Shown in pieces: positions 34,612-42,866 of a DNA stretch of 64,000 nucleotides. Position 1 is the stretch's first letter. Every line of letters begins with the position of its first letter. The DNA is from Sandaracinaceae bacterium (GTDB lineage: Bacteria; Myxococcota_A; Polyangia; Polyangiales; Sandaracinaceae). The DNA is taken from assembly GCA_019637095.1 (NCBI GenBank), contig JAHBWG010000015.1:54004-118003 (forward strand), read 5' to 3'. The notes below the pieces were generated by a model. That model was not told the origin of the DNA, made no database searches, and saw nothing but the letters and a program-made list of their open reading frames with translations. Position numbers and translations under genes: made by a program.

Positions 34612-34929
34612 TCAGTTCGACACGGCGACGCGCAGCCACACCTCGCGGCGCGCTCGACACGCGCGGCAACGCGCGCGCACGCGCCGGAGCGGCCCGAGCT
34701 CGCCGCGCACCGCGTCGTGGGCCTCGAGCTCGAGCGCGCCACCGCAGCGCGCGCACCCCAGCCCGAGCGCGCGGGACTCCACCACCGACGCGCTCGAGAC
34801 CTCGATCGGGCGCGTCGCCTCGCCGCCGGGCTCGAGCCGCGCGAGCCTCTCCCTCGCGTCCTCGAGCTTGTCGACGGCCCGCTCGTGCTCGCGCCGGAGC
34901 GTACGCGGCCGCTTCTTCTTACCCGTCAT
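34612..34929 (-). CDS. zinc-ribbon protein with basic coiled-coil N-terminus
   Basis: 105 residues from ATG 34929. The lysine/arginine-rich start (MTGKKKRPRTLRREHERAV) leads to a charged helix (DKLEDARERLARLEPGG) and then a C4 zinc ribbon with CARC and CRAC pairs about 28 residues apart. It looks like a nucleic-acid- or ribosome-associated small protein; no family name is certain. It follows the 79-residue gene at 34991 after 61 bp. Confidence 0.75.
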   Translation of the reverse strand: MTGKKKRPRTLRREHERAVDKLEDARERLARLEPGGEATRPIEVSSASVVESRALGLGCARCGGALELEAHDAVRGELGPLRRVRARCRACRARREVWLRVAVSN

Positions 34930-34990
34930 GAGCCCACGTCGTGCCACGCCCCGGCGCGCGCCGCACCAGCGCTCGACGCATCCCCAGTGA

Positions 34991-35230
34991 TCAACGCCGC
35001 AGCTCGAGGCGAACACCGGTGCCCTCGGAGCGAGGCTCGCCGAGCGCGGCGACGAGCGCCTCGACGGTGGCGTCGGCACGAAGCCGCAACGTTCGTTGCT
35101 GGCTACATTGCCCGAGCGGCAGCGGGACCCAGCCGACCGTCGTCGCGTCCGCCGCGTCGAGGAAGAGCGACGCCGCGCGAGCGCCGACCCCGAGGGGTCG
35201 GCGCGGCGTCCACCACACGGCGGCGCGCAC
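34991..35230 (-). CDS. small hypothetical protein
   Basis: 79 residues from GTG 35230, starting 18 bp after the stop of the large VIT/vWA gene. High third-position GC and a regular composition (ARAASLFLDAADATTVGWVP, LRADATVEALVAALGEP) support coding. One cysteine (QCSQQ). No signal peptide and no recognised domain. It is possibly co-transcribed with the gene upstream. Confidence 0.5.
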   Translation of the reverse strand: MRAAVWWTPRRPLGVGARAASLFLDAADATTVGWVPLPLGQCSQQRTLRLRADATVEALVAALGEPRSEGTGVRLELRR

Positions 35231-35248
35231 CGGCGCGCCGGGTGAGCC

Positions 35249-38200
35249 TCAGGTCGCGCGGCGCGCGCGAGGGTCGATCGCGCGCAGCGCGGGCCCGTCC
35301 AGCGCAGGCACGCGCGCGTGGACGCGCTTGGGCAGCCCGATCGCCTTGGGCGCGCCGCCCTCCCGCTGGCGTCGCAGGCAGTCCTCGAGGATGGCCTGGT
35401 CGATCGTGCCGTCGGGTCGGCGCGCGAGCTGGTGGCAGTTCGGCGTGCGCCCGCGGGTCCCGCGAGTCACGGCGGACGGCCGATCCGTCGGGCGCGCGTC
35501 GTCGCGCTCCACCTCCTGCGCGTGCGGCTCTGGCGCAGGTGCCGCGGTCGCGGGCATCACCGGCTCGGCGCTGACCGAGCCGCCGCCCCCAGCTCCGCGA
35601 CCGTAGCCGCCCGTGCCGAGCCCGCCGTACGAGTCGAGGAGGTCGCCGGCGCTCCCGCCGTAGTAGCTCCCCGGCGAGGCGGCGCGACGCGCGGGCGACG
35701 CGGTCACCGGAGGAGGCGGCGGCGCCGTGATCCCCGCCGGCATCTCGGAGGGCTGCTGGACCGCCTGCGCCTCACCGTCGACGCGGTAGCCCTCGTCGAT
35801 CGCGAGGAACGCCGTCCACTGCGTGAGCAGGTGATGGCGCAGGCCGAGCTGCGTCACCTCCTCCTCTAGCGCGTCGGTCGGCCGCAACGCCATCGCGGTC
35901 ATGAGGTCGCGGATACGCGTGCGCGCCCAGACGCTCTCGAGCTCGGGCCTCGCGGCGCCGTCCCCGGGCAACGCGACTTGCATCGTCTGAGCGAACGGGC
36001 GCCCGGCGATGCGGCCGCGGATCGTCACCTCGCCGGCGCCGCCGCGGCCGTAGCGCGCGTGCACGACGAGCGGACGGTCGGCGTAGAGATCCGGCACGCG
36101 GCGCGGGTAGGCGTCGGCGACGTCGAGCCCGCCCCAGTCGATCGAGATGTCGGTGAGGAACGGGCGCGCGATCCGGGCGTGGAAGGCGTCCGCGGCGGCG
36201 TCCGGCGACTCGTCGAGCGTCACGACCTGGAGGTCGCCGCGCCCGATCTCGGTGAGCCGCGTGAGCAGGTAGCGGTTGACGGCCGAGCCGACGCCGAACG
36301 CGAAGAGGCGCGAGTGGCCGAGGCGGGCGTCGACCTCGCGGAAGATCTCCGTCTCGTTGCCGATGAAGCCGTCGGTCATCAGGAGCACGACGCGCATGCG
36401 GCCCGCCTCGCTCGGCGGCGCGAGCGCGGCGCGCAGGCCGCGCACCATCTCGGTCGCGCCGAGCGCCTGCATCTCGGTCACGAACCGGCGGCCGCGCGCG
36501 ACGTTGTCGGGCGTCGCGGGCAGCGCCGCCTCGCTGAGCGCGCTCGTCGTGTCGCTGAACGTGAGCACGCGGAACGTGTCCGTCGGCCGCATCCCGCCGA
36601 GCGCGTGGAGCATCGCGGCGCGCGCGAGCTCGATCGGGCGGCCGTGCATCGAGCTCGACGTGTCGACGACGAAGACGAGCTCGCGCGGCATCACCTCGGC
36701 CTCCGCGACCTCGAGCCGCGGGTGCAACGCGAGCGAGAAGTGCCCGCGCGCCTCGCCCTCGGGCGGGCTCGCGAGGACGCTGACCGCGGGCGCCTCGCCC
36801 GCGACGCGGAAGCGCACGTCGAGGTCGCGGTCCGGCCTCGCGCCCTCCTCGAGCGCGGCCCGCACGCGGGCGCCTTCGCGCGTGACGGCGATGCGGTGGG
36901 TCGGCGACTCGACGTTCGCGACCTCGAGCCCGAAGTCGGCGTCGATCGAGACCTCGACGCGGTCGGGGCGCTGGCCGCCGGGCGCCAACACGACTTGCCT
37001 CGTCGCGCCTGCGCTCGGCCCGCCCTCGCCGTCGCCCGCGTCGTAGCGCGGCCCGGCGACCATCGGATAGACGAAGCGGTAGCTCCCCGCCTCGTAGGGG
37101 AGCGCCTGCGTGTAGCTCAGCGTCACGCGGATCTCGTCCCCCGGGCGGATGTTCGCGACCGACTGGCGGAACAGGTTCGGCCGCTCCTGCTCGAGCAGGC
37201 TCGCGAGCACGCCGCGCCGGCGCGCGTCGTCGTAGCGCTCGCGCGCCTGCTGTCGGCGCTGGATCTGCGCGCGCACGACGCGATCGCCGGCCCGCAGCTC
37301 CATCGCGTCGACCGCGGAGTCGTCGGGGAGCGGGAAGAGGTAGATCGCCTCGACCGGGCGCGAGTACGGGTTGTGGAAGGTCTGCTCGACCGACACGCGC
37401 GCGACGAAGCCGCTGACCGTCGCGCTCACGCGCGTGCCGCGCAGCGGGAAGCCGGCGACCTCGCCCTGCCGCGCGTTGCCGCCGAGCGCGAGCGTGCCCT
37501 CGGTCGGGCGCTCGGCCCGCTCGCGCGGCGGCTCGGTCGCCATCACGCGGCCGTTGTGCGCCGCGTTGCCGCCCCACATGTGCCAGCCGTCGAAGCTCGC
37601 GTCGGAGACCTCGAGGCCGACCACGCCCCCGCGCGTCGTCGAGGCGTAGACCCACCCGTGGCCGATCGTCGGCTGCGACGCGATCGGCTCGCCGACGTCG
37701 TACGCCCACGCGGTCATCCCGGTGTCGATGTCGAGCCCGAAGAGCACGCCGTCGCGCGTACCGAACACGAGCTGCGATCCGGCGATCGCCGGCGGGCTCG
37801 CCGGCCGCACGCGCGCGTCGTCCGTGTAGCGGCGCCGCCACAAGAGCTCGCGCGTCGTCGCGTCGCGGCAGTGCACCTCGTTGCCGATCGTCTGATAGAT
37901 GCGCCCGCCGACCACCGTCGCGCGCGAGCCCTCGTAGGCCCAGCCCTGCTGCACGCCGGGATCCGGCCGGCCCGCGACGTACGGCGCGTCGACCGTGTCG
38001 AGCTGGTGCTCGGTGCGGCCGCTCGTGCGCGCGAGGATCACCGACTTCTCGCGCACGCGCCCCTCCTCGCGCACGCGCACGCTCACGTGCACCGCCTCGC
38101 CCTCGAGCCAGGGCGCGCTCGTGGCCGACAGGCTCCGGCGCCAGCGCACGCGGCCGGTGCGCTGATCCATCCGGTAGACGGTCCCCGCCATCGTGGTGAA

Positions 38201-39007
38201 GAAGACGTCGTCGCCGTCGAGGATCGGGGCGCTCATCACGTCGCCGTCGATCGGCTGCGTCCAACGCGGCGCGCCGTTCGAGAGGTTCATCGCGGTGAAG
38301 CCGTAGCGCCGGCCCTCGCCGACGCCGAAGCCGGTCGTGCCGGGCGTGAGGCTGCCCGGCGATCGGCCGTCGACGATGTGCCCGCTGAACACCAGCCCGT
38401 TCGCCGCCGCCGGCTGGCTCATCAACGGGTCGCCGAGCCAGCGGCTCCAGCGCTGCCGGCCGGTCGCCGCGTCGACGGCGAAGAGCGTGCAGCTCTCGGT
38501 GTTGAACAGGACCTTTCCGTCCTCGAGGATCGCCGCGCTCGGGCCGCCGTCGGGCGCCGACGCGACCCACTGTCGCTCTCCGGTGCGCGCGTCGTACGCG
38601 AAGAGCTGGTGCGAGCTGAACCCTCCGCCGACGTACACCTTGCCCTCTCCATAGACCGGAGTGAGCAACGCTTGTTGCCCGCCGGGCGTCCGCGCGAACC
38701 AGCCGCGCTGGAAGCCATCGAAGGTGAAGCGCTCCGTCGCGCCCACCCGTGTCGCCGGGATGTGCAGCCGGCGCGGCGCCATGCGGCTCGCGAGCGGCAC
38801 CGTGTCGGCCGGGATCTCCGGCTCGGGCGGGCGCGCGGCCGCGCCGGCGAGATCGCCGACGTCGGGCGGCGGCGCGACCTCGGCGCCGGTGGTCGTGGCG
38901 CGTGCGGCCGGCTGGGGCGCGCTCGCAGGGGTATCGTTCGAAGGCGTGCCCGACCCGCCGCCGCAGCTCGCGGCGAACAGGAGGAGCGCCCACGTAGCGT
39001 GTCGCAT
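35249..39007 (-). CDS. PQQ-type propeller, VIT and vWA lipoprotein
   Basis: 1252 residues from ATG 39007 (GGAGGG upstream; it opens the signal peptide, lipobox FAASC, Cys15). Three modules follow in order. First is a PQQ-like beta-propeller (about residues 90-470) with repeated 'aiDa.tG...W' blades (AYDARTGERQWVAS, DAATGRQRWSRW, DIDTGMTAWAYD). Second is a vault/inter-alpha-trypsin (VIT) domain (about 520-650; VEQTFHNPYSRPVEAIYLFP, RPGDEIRVTLSYTQ). Third is a von Willebrand A domain with an intact MIDAS start, VVDTSSSMHGRP (near 778), and LMTDGFIGNE. A Gly-rich linker and an Arg-rich tail close the protein. It is expected at the envelope, binding protein partners through metal-dependent contacts. 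Confidence 0.88.
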   Translation of the reverse strand: MRHATWALLLFAASCGGGSGTPSNDTPASAPQPAARATTTGAEVAPPPDVGDLAGAAARPPEPEIPADTVPLASRMAPRRLHIPATRVGATERFTFDGFQRGWFARTPGGQQALLTPVYGEGKVYVGGGFSSHQLFAYDARTGERQWVASAPDGGPSAAILEDGKVLFNTESCTLFAVDAATGRQRWSRWLGDPLMSQPAAANGLVFSGHIVDGRSPGSLTPGTTGFGVGEGRRYGFTAMNLSNGAPRWTQPIDGDVMSAPILDGDDVFFTTMAGTVYRMDQRTGRVRWRRSLSATSAPWLEGEAVHVSVRVREEGRVREKSVILARTSGRTEHQLDTVDAPYVAGRPDPGVQQGWAYEGSRATVVGGRIYQTIGNEVHCRDATTRELLWRRRYTDDARVRPASPPAIAGSQLVFGTRDGVLFGLDIDTGMTAWAYDVGEPIASQPTIGHGWVYASTTRGGVVGLEVSDASFDGWHMWGGNAAHNGRVMATEPPRERAERPTEGTLALGGNARQGEVAGFPLRGTRVSATVSGFVARVSVEQTFHNPYSRPVEAIYLFPLPDDSAVDAMELRAGDRVVRAQIQRRQQARERYDDARRRGVLASLLEQERPNLFRQSVANIRPGDEIRVTLSYTQALPYEAGSYRFVYPMVAGPRYDAGDGEGGPSAGATRQVVLAPGGQRPDRVEVSIDADFGLEVANVESPTHRIAVTREGARVRAALEEGARPDRDLDVRFRVAGEAPAVSVLASPPEGEARGHFSLALHPRLEVAEAEVMPRELVFVVDTSSSMHGRPIELARAAMLHALGGMRPTDTFRVLTFSDTTSALSEAALPATPDNVARGRRFVTEMQALGATEMVRGLRAALAPPSEAGRMRVVLLMTDGFIGNETEIFREVDARLGHSRLFAFGVGSAVNRYLLTRLTEIGRGDLQVVTLDESPDAAADAFHARIARPFLTDISIDWGGLDVADAYPRRVPDLYADRPLVVHARYGRGGAGEVTIRGRIAGRPFAQTMQVALPGDGAARPELESVWARTRIRDLMTAMALRPTDALEEEVTQLGLRHHLLTQWTAFLAIDEGYRVDGEAQAVQQPSEMPAGITAPPPPPVTASPARRAASPGSYYGGSAGDLLDSYGGLGTGGYGRGAGGGGSVSAEPVMPATAAPAPEPHAQEVERDDARPTDRPSAVTRGTRGRTPNCHQLARRPDGTIDQAILEDCLRRQREGGAPKAIGLPKRVHARVPALDGPALRAIDPRARRAT

Positions 39008-39117
39008 CGTCCCTCCAGGCCGCTCTGACCGCGCTCCGTGAGAAGACCTTTGGGGCCGCGAGGGGTGAAGGTGGTCTGACATCGCCACCTCCCGCGGCGG
39101 CGGCTATCGTGCCGCCC

Positions 39118-39509
39118 ATGCCGAAGCGCTGCCCTCGATGCCTCGCCCCCACGCCGCCCGAGGCGCAGGCGAGCTGCGCGTTCTGCGGGACCGCGCTCGG
39201 CGACGAGCGGCCGCTCGAGCTCTTGTACGAGGACGACCGGCTCCGCGTCAGCCCGGCGTTCGTCACCATCGTCCGCGAGGGGCCGTCGCGGTGCTGTCGC
39301 AGCTCGCGCGCGGGTCGATCTGGGTATGGATCCTCCCGATCGCGCTCGTCGGGGGCGGGCTCCTGATCACGCTGCTGCTGCGCGCGCGCACCGCCGAGCT
39401 GGTGATCGAGGCGGCCGGCGCAGCGCACGTCGTCGGGCGGCGCCTCGCCACGGCGGACGCGTTGCGAGGGCAGGCCGCGGTGCGGCGCGCGCTCGAGCAG
39501 GCGACCTGA
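39118..39509 (+). pseudogene. zinc-ribbon membrane protein gene with an apparent -1 frameshift
   Basis: The first part reads MPKRCPRCLAPTPPEAQASC and continues through CAFCGTALGD to TIVREG in one frame (from ATG 39118). The rest, AVAVLSQLARGSIWVWILP, a membrane helix, GGGLLITLLLRAR, and a C-terminal helix ending RRALEQAT, is in another frame. The switch lies at the GAGGGGCC run (39277-39284), where one added G would restore a 130-residue protein with a double zinc ribbon and one membrane span. Total length (392 bases) fits one missing base. It could be a true mutation, a sequencing error in a homopolymer, or less likely recoding. Confidence 0.65.
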
Positions 39510-39598
39510 TCGGTCCTCGCTCAGCGCTCCGTGAGCGTCGCCGGCGGCTGGAGCCCGTCGCCGTGGAACGATGGACCCACTGCGCGGCCCCCGCGCCG

Positions 39599-40525
39599 AT
39601 GTCAGACTGCGCCGCCGTGGTACGCGACGCCCCCACCGGTGACGAAGCGCGTGGCGCGGTCATGGCGCTCACCGCGTACGGGCTCTGGGGCCTGCTGCCG
39701 ATCTATTGGAAGCTCCTCGACGCGGTCCCGCCCCTCGAGATCCTCGCCCACCGCGTCGTCTGGTCCCTCGCGTTCGTCGCCGCGCTCCTCGCCGCGACCG
39801 GAGGGCTCGCCCGCGTGCGCGCGCACCTGCGCGAGCCCGCGGTGCGGCGAGCCCTGCTCGCGTCGACCGCGCTCATCGCGACCAACTGGGGCCTCTTCAT
39901 CTACGCGGTGAGCGCGGACCGGATCACCGACGCGAGCCTCGGCTACTACGTGAACCCGCTGCTGAGCATCGCGCTCGGGCGCGTGTTCCTCGGCGAGCGC
40001 CTCCGGCCGCTCCAGCTCGCCGCGGTGGGCCTCGCCGCGTGCGGCGTGATCTGGCTGACGGCCGCGAAGGCATCGCTCCCCTGGATCTCGCTCGTGCTCG
40101 CGCTGACGTTCGGCCTCTACGGGCTCGTGCGCAAGCGCGTGGCGGTGAGCGCGGTCGACGGGCTCGCCATCGAGACCGCCCTCACGAGCCCGTTCGCGCT
40201 CGCGTACCTCGCGCTCCTCACGCCGGCGCTCGGGCACCTCCGCACCAGCGCGCCCTCGACCGTCGCGCTGCTCGTCGCGAGCGGCGCCGTCACCGCGATC
40301 CCGCTCCTCGCGTTCGCCGGCGCGGCGCGGCGCCTGCGGCTCGGCACGCTCGGCATGGTCCAGTACGTCGCGCCGACGCTCCAGCTCGCCTGCGCGGTCG
40401 CCCTCTACGGCGAGCCGTTCGGCCGACACGAGGCGATCACCTTCGGCCTGATCTGGTCCGCGGTCCTGCTCTACGCCGCCGACGCGCTGCGCCACCGCGC
40501 GCGAAGCCCCGCACCCGCGTCGTGA
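39599..40525 (+). CDS. rarD: RarD-type EamA/DMT transporter
   Basis: 308 residues from ATG 39599, close to the usual RarD length of about 300. Ten hydrophobic segments. It has the RarD hallmarks: GLWGLLPIYWKLLDAVPPLE near the start, LAHRVVWSLAF, ATNWGLFIYAVSADRITDAS, LGYYVNPLLSIALG, FLGERL, and near the end LGMVQYVAPTLQLACAVALY. The substrate of the family is not known (the name comes from chloramphenicol sensitivity). It is followed by two hairpins (40531-40604). Confidence 0.93.
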   Translation: MSDCAAVVRDAPTGDEARGAVMALTAYGLWGLLPIYWKLLDAVPPLEILAHRVVWSLAFVAALLAATGGLARVRAHLREPAVRRALLASTALIATNWGLFIYAVSADRITDASLGYYVNPLLSIALGRVFLGERLRPLQLAAVGLAACGVIWLTAAKASLPWISLVLALTFGLYGLVRKRVAVSAVDGLAIETALTSPFALAYLALLTPALGHLRTSAPSTVALLVASGAVTAIPLLAFAGAARRLRLGTLGMVQYVAPTLQLACAVALYGEPFGRHEAITFGLIWSAVLLYAADALRHRARSPAPAS

Positions 40526-40530
40526 GGTCC

Positions 40531-40554
40531 GGGCGCGACGTGCGACGCGCGCCC
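40531..40554 (+). terminator. hairpin after rarD
   Basis: GGGCGCG, a 10-base loop, CGCGCCC: a 7-bp perfect stem starting 6 bp after the rarD stop. There is no T-tract. Confidence 0.45.
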
Positions 40555-40583
40555 GATCGACAGCGGGGTGACCGCATCTGGGG

Positions 40584-40604
40584 GGAGGGTCGGAACAGCC
40601 CTCC
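40584..40604. terminator. hairpin between convergent rarD and the 40611 gene
   Basis: GGAGGG-TCGGAACAG-CCCTCC, a 6-bp stem with a 9-base loop, 7 bp from the end of the minus-strand gene. The surrounding GGGGGGAGGGTCGGAAC recurs almost exactly at 52432-52449, and a variant is at 34583. Confidence 0.6.
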
Positions 40605-40610
40605 GAGAGC

Positions 40611-41978
40611 TCAACGGCCGCGCGTGCGATAGCCCTCGCCGGGCGCGTCGAGCAGCGCCTCGACCTCGTGCTCCGCCTCCGCCTGCAGCTCCTCGTCGAG
40701 CGCCGCGTGGACCCGCACGCGGTGCTCGCGCGCGAGCGAGGCGAGCGCGTCGGCGAGCGGCGCGTCCTCGCCATCCGCGGCGGCCTCGAGCGCGACGCGG
40801 ACCTCCGGGACCGCCGACGCGCGCGCCACTACGCGCAGTCGCTCGCGCGCCGGCGCGTCGAGGGTGTCTCCGAGCGCGGCCGCCGCCGCGACGCGTAAGG
40901 CCGCGGGCGCGGCGCTCGCCTCCACCATGGCGAGCAGCGCGCGCACGACCTCGACGCCCTCCGTCTTGGCGCGCACGCGCGCGCGAAGCCGCAGATCGCG
41001 GATCAGCTCGGTCACGTCGAGCGCGTCGCGCCGATCGACCCACGCATCGATCGCCATCTCCCCCAGCTCCCGCACCTCGCCGCCGAGCCGGCGCGCGTGC
41101 TCGATGCGCTCCGCGATCTTCGCGCGCTCTTCGTCGGCGTCGAACGGCTCGAACAGGTTGTTCCCGCGGACGCCGACGAGGAGCGGTACGCGCTCGCCCG
41201 TGTCGAGGTGGAGCGTGATCGTGCGCGCGCCGAAGGTCCCGCGCGAGCGCGCGTCGACCTGCTCGATGGCCGCGATCGGGATCGCGCGCTCGCGCCCGAG
41301 CCAACGGATGCGGACGCCATCGGAGCCGACGGTGACGCGGGTCTTGACGAGACCGAGCGTGTAGAAGGACAGGAGCGCCCACGCGACCGAGGCGGTGACG
41401 GCCACGGGGATCGCCGCCTCGAGCCCCAGCGCCGCGAGCCCGATCGCGGCGGGGATCGCCGCGACCAGCGGCCCGACGCCCACCAGGTAGCCGCGCTTGG
41501 TGAACATCTGCGAGGCCACCTTGCGCGTCATCGCGCGCGCCTCGACGCCGGCCCCGCACGCCGCGAGCAGCGCGCGTCCGTCGTCGACCGATGCGACGTC
41601 GAGGTGGAGGGGTGGGCGGAGCCCGCGGCGGCGGAGCACCACCGTCGCGCCGTGCGCGTGCGGGACGAGCGCGCCTTCGGAGATCTCGTCGAGGGACAGC
41701 GCGACCCGCCCACCGACGAGGAGCTGCCCGTCTCGCACCTCGACGCGCTCGCGGGATCGGGCGACGTCGCCGCGCCAGCGCCGGCGGCCGAGCCAGCGCG
41801 CGACGCCGACCGCGGCGCCCGCGACGCCGAGCGCGAGCCCGAGCGGCGGCAGCGCCGCGAGCGTGACGCCGGCGGCGACCCCGAGCCCGATCCACAGCGG
41901 GGTCGCCGGCGCGAGCCACGCGGGCAGCGGCGCGGCGCGCGGGAGCTCGGGCGAAGCGCCGTCCTCGTCGTCTCGCAC
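40611..41978 (-). CDS. hypothetical membrane protein with paired membrane hairpins
   Basis: 455 residues from GTG 41978. An acidic start is followed by a membrane hairpin (about residues 24-62: LWIGLGVAAGVTLAALPP, LGLALGVAGAAVGVARWLG) and a beta-rich domain (RVEVRDGQLLVGGRVALSLD). A second hairpin follows (about 165-215: YLVGVGPLVAAIPAAIGLAA, VTASVAWALLSFYTLGLV), then a second beta domain of the same style (TVGSDGVRIRWLGRERAIPI, IEQVDARSRG), suggesting an internal duplication of a membrane-plus-PH-like unit. The C-terminal third is Ala-rich and helical (VRALLAMVEASAAPAALRVA), possibly HEAT-like. No function assigned. Confidence 0.7.
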   Translation of the reverse strand: MRDDEDGASPELPRAAPLPAWLAPATPLWIGLGVAAGVTLAALPPLGLALGVAGAAVGVARWLGRRRWRGDVARSRERVEVRDGQLLVGGRVALSLDEISEGALVPHAHGATVVLRRRGLRPPLHLDVASVDDGRALLAACGAGVEARAMTRKVASQMFTKRGYLVGVGPLVAAIPAAIGLAALGLEAAIPVAVTASVAWALLSFYTLGLVKTRVTVGSDGVRIRWLGRERAIPIAAIEQVDARSRGTFGARTITLHLDTGERVPLLVGVRGNNLFEPFDADEERAKIAERIEHARRLGGEVRELGEMAIDAWVDRRDALDVTELIRDLRLRARVRAKTEGVEVVRALLAMVEASAAPAALRVAAAAALGDTLDAPARERLRVVARASAVPEVRVALEAAADGEDAPLADALASLAREHRVRVHAALDEELQAEAEHEVEALLDAPGEGYRTRGR

Positions 41979-42030
41979 GCGCCCACCGTCCCCTCGCGCG
42001 CGGCGCGCGTCAACTCGCGCGCGATCGGAG

Positions 42031-42834
42031 TCACGCGGTCGGCGGCGCAGCGCGCGGCGGCGCGGTGCTCGGCGGGCCGACGACGACGAAGCGCGCGAGC
42101 GTCCGCACGCCGAGCCGCGCGAGGATCGGCGCCGAGGTCGCCTCGCGCGCCTGCGTCGTCGCGAGCCCGTAGCCGTGGGCGCGCGCGTCGGCGAGGCGCG
42201 CGGCGACGAGCGCGCGGTAGACGCCGCGACCGCGGAAGGCCGGCGCGACCGCCGCGCCGCCGAGGTACGCCGAGCGCGGCAGCGCCGCCCACGACGCCGC
42301 GCCGACCGGCGCGCCGTCGATCCGCGCCAGGTACAGCCGATGGCGTGGCGCAATGCAAGCTCGCGTGCGCGCGACGACGGCCGCGAAGGTCGCGTCGTCC
42401 GGCTGACCGAAGCCGGCGAGCAGCGTCTCGCAGTACTCGGCCTCGTTCGCGACGTCGACCGGCTCCACCGCGACGTCCGGCGGCGTCGTGATCGCGAGCG
42501 ACGGCTCGCACGCCATCGCGCGCGCTCCCCACGCGACGAGCCCGCGCGCCTCGAGGCGCGCCACGAGATCGCGCGGTCGGCTCTCATCGGTCACGATCCA
42601 CTTGGAGGCGCGCCCGCGCGCGCGGTAGGCCGCGATCACGCGGTCGATCGCCGCGTCGGCGTCCTCGTCGGAGAGCTCGACGCGCCACACCTCGTTGAAC
42701 GAGCTCGCCACGACCGACGGCGTGAGCACGTACGTGAGACCCGGCTCCTCGACGATGCGCGTGTCCGGCGCGGGCACGAACGCCTGCCGCGGCCCCGTCC
42801 ACGCCTCCTCGAGCGCCTGGGCGTGCTCCTCCAT
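42031..42834 (-). CDS. GNAT-family N-acetyltransferase
   Basis: 267 residues from ATG 42834. The C-terminal half is a GNAT domain: RLYLARIDGAPVGAASWAAL, then YLGGAAVAPAFRGRGVYRAL (the RGRG acetyl-CoA pyrophosphate loop) and VAARLADARAHGYGLATTQA. The N-terminal 110 residues form a less typical region that may be a second, degenerate GNAT fold. The acceptor is unknown. Upstream on the same strand lies the O-acetylation gene set, 32 bp away. Confidence 0.88.
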   Translation of the reverse strand: MEEHAQALEEAWTGPRQAFVPAPDTRIVEEPGLTYVLTPSVVASSFNEVWRVELSDEDADAAIDRVIAAYRARGRASKWIVTDESRPRDLVARLEARGLVAWGARAMACEPSLAITTPPDVAVEPVDVANEAEYCETLLAGFGQPDDATFAAVVARTRACIAPRHRLYLARIDGAPVGAASWAALPRSAYLGGAAVAPAFRGRGVYRALVAARLADARAHGYGLATTQAREATSAPILARLGVRTLARFVVVGPPSTAPPRAAPPTA

Positions 42835-42866
42835 GCCGCATGGTAGCGCTCCGCGCGCCGGCCGCG

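Noticed and set aside
35978..39028. Thousand-codon plus-strand frame across the VIT/vWA gene
   Set aside because: Low-complexity Arg/His/Glu/Val translation. The minus strand carries intact propeller, VIT and vWA motifs.
39277..39284. Programmed -1 frameshifting in the zinc-ribbon membrane gene
   Set aside because: There is no A/T-containing slippery heptamer and no convincing downstream pseudoknot. A missing G in a homopolymer run explains it more simply.
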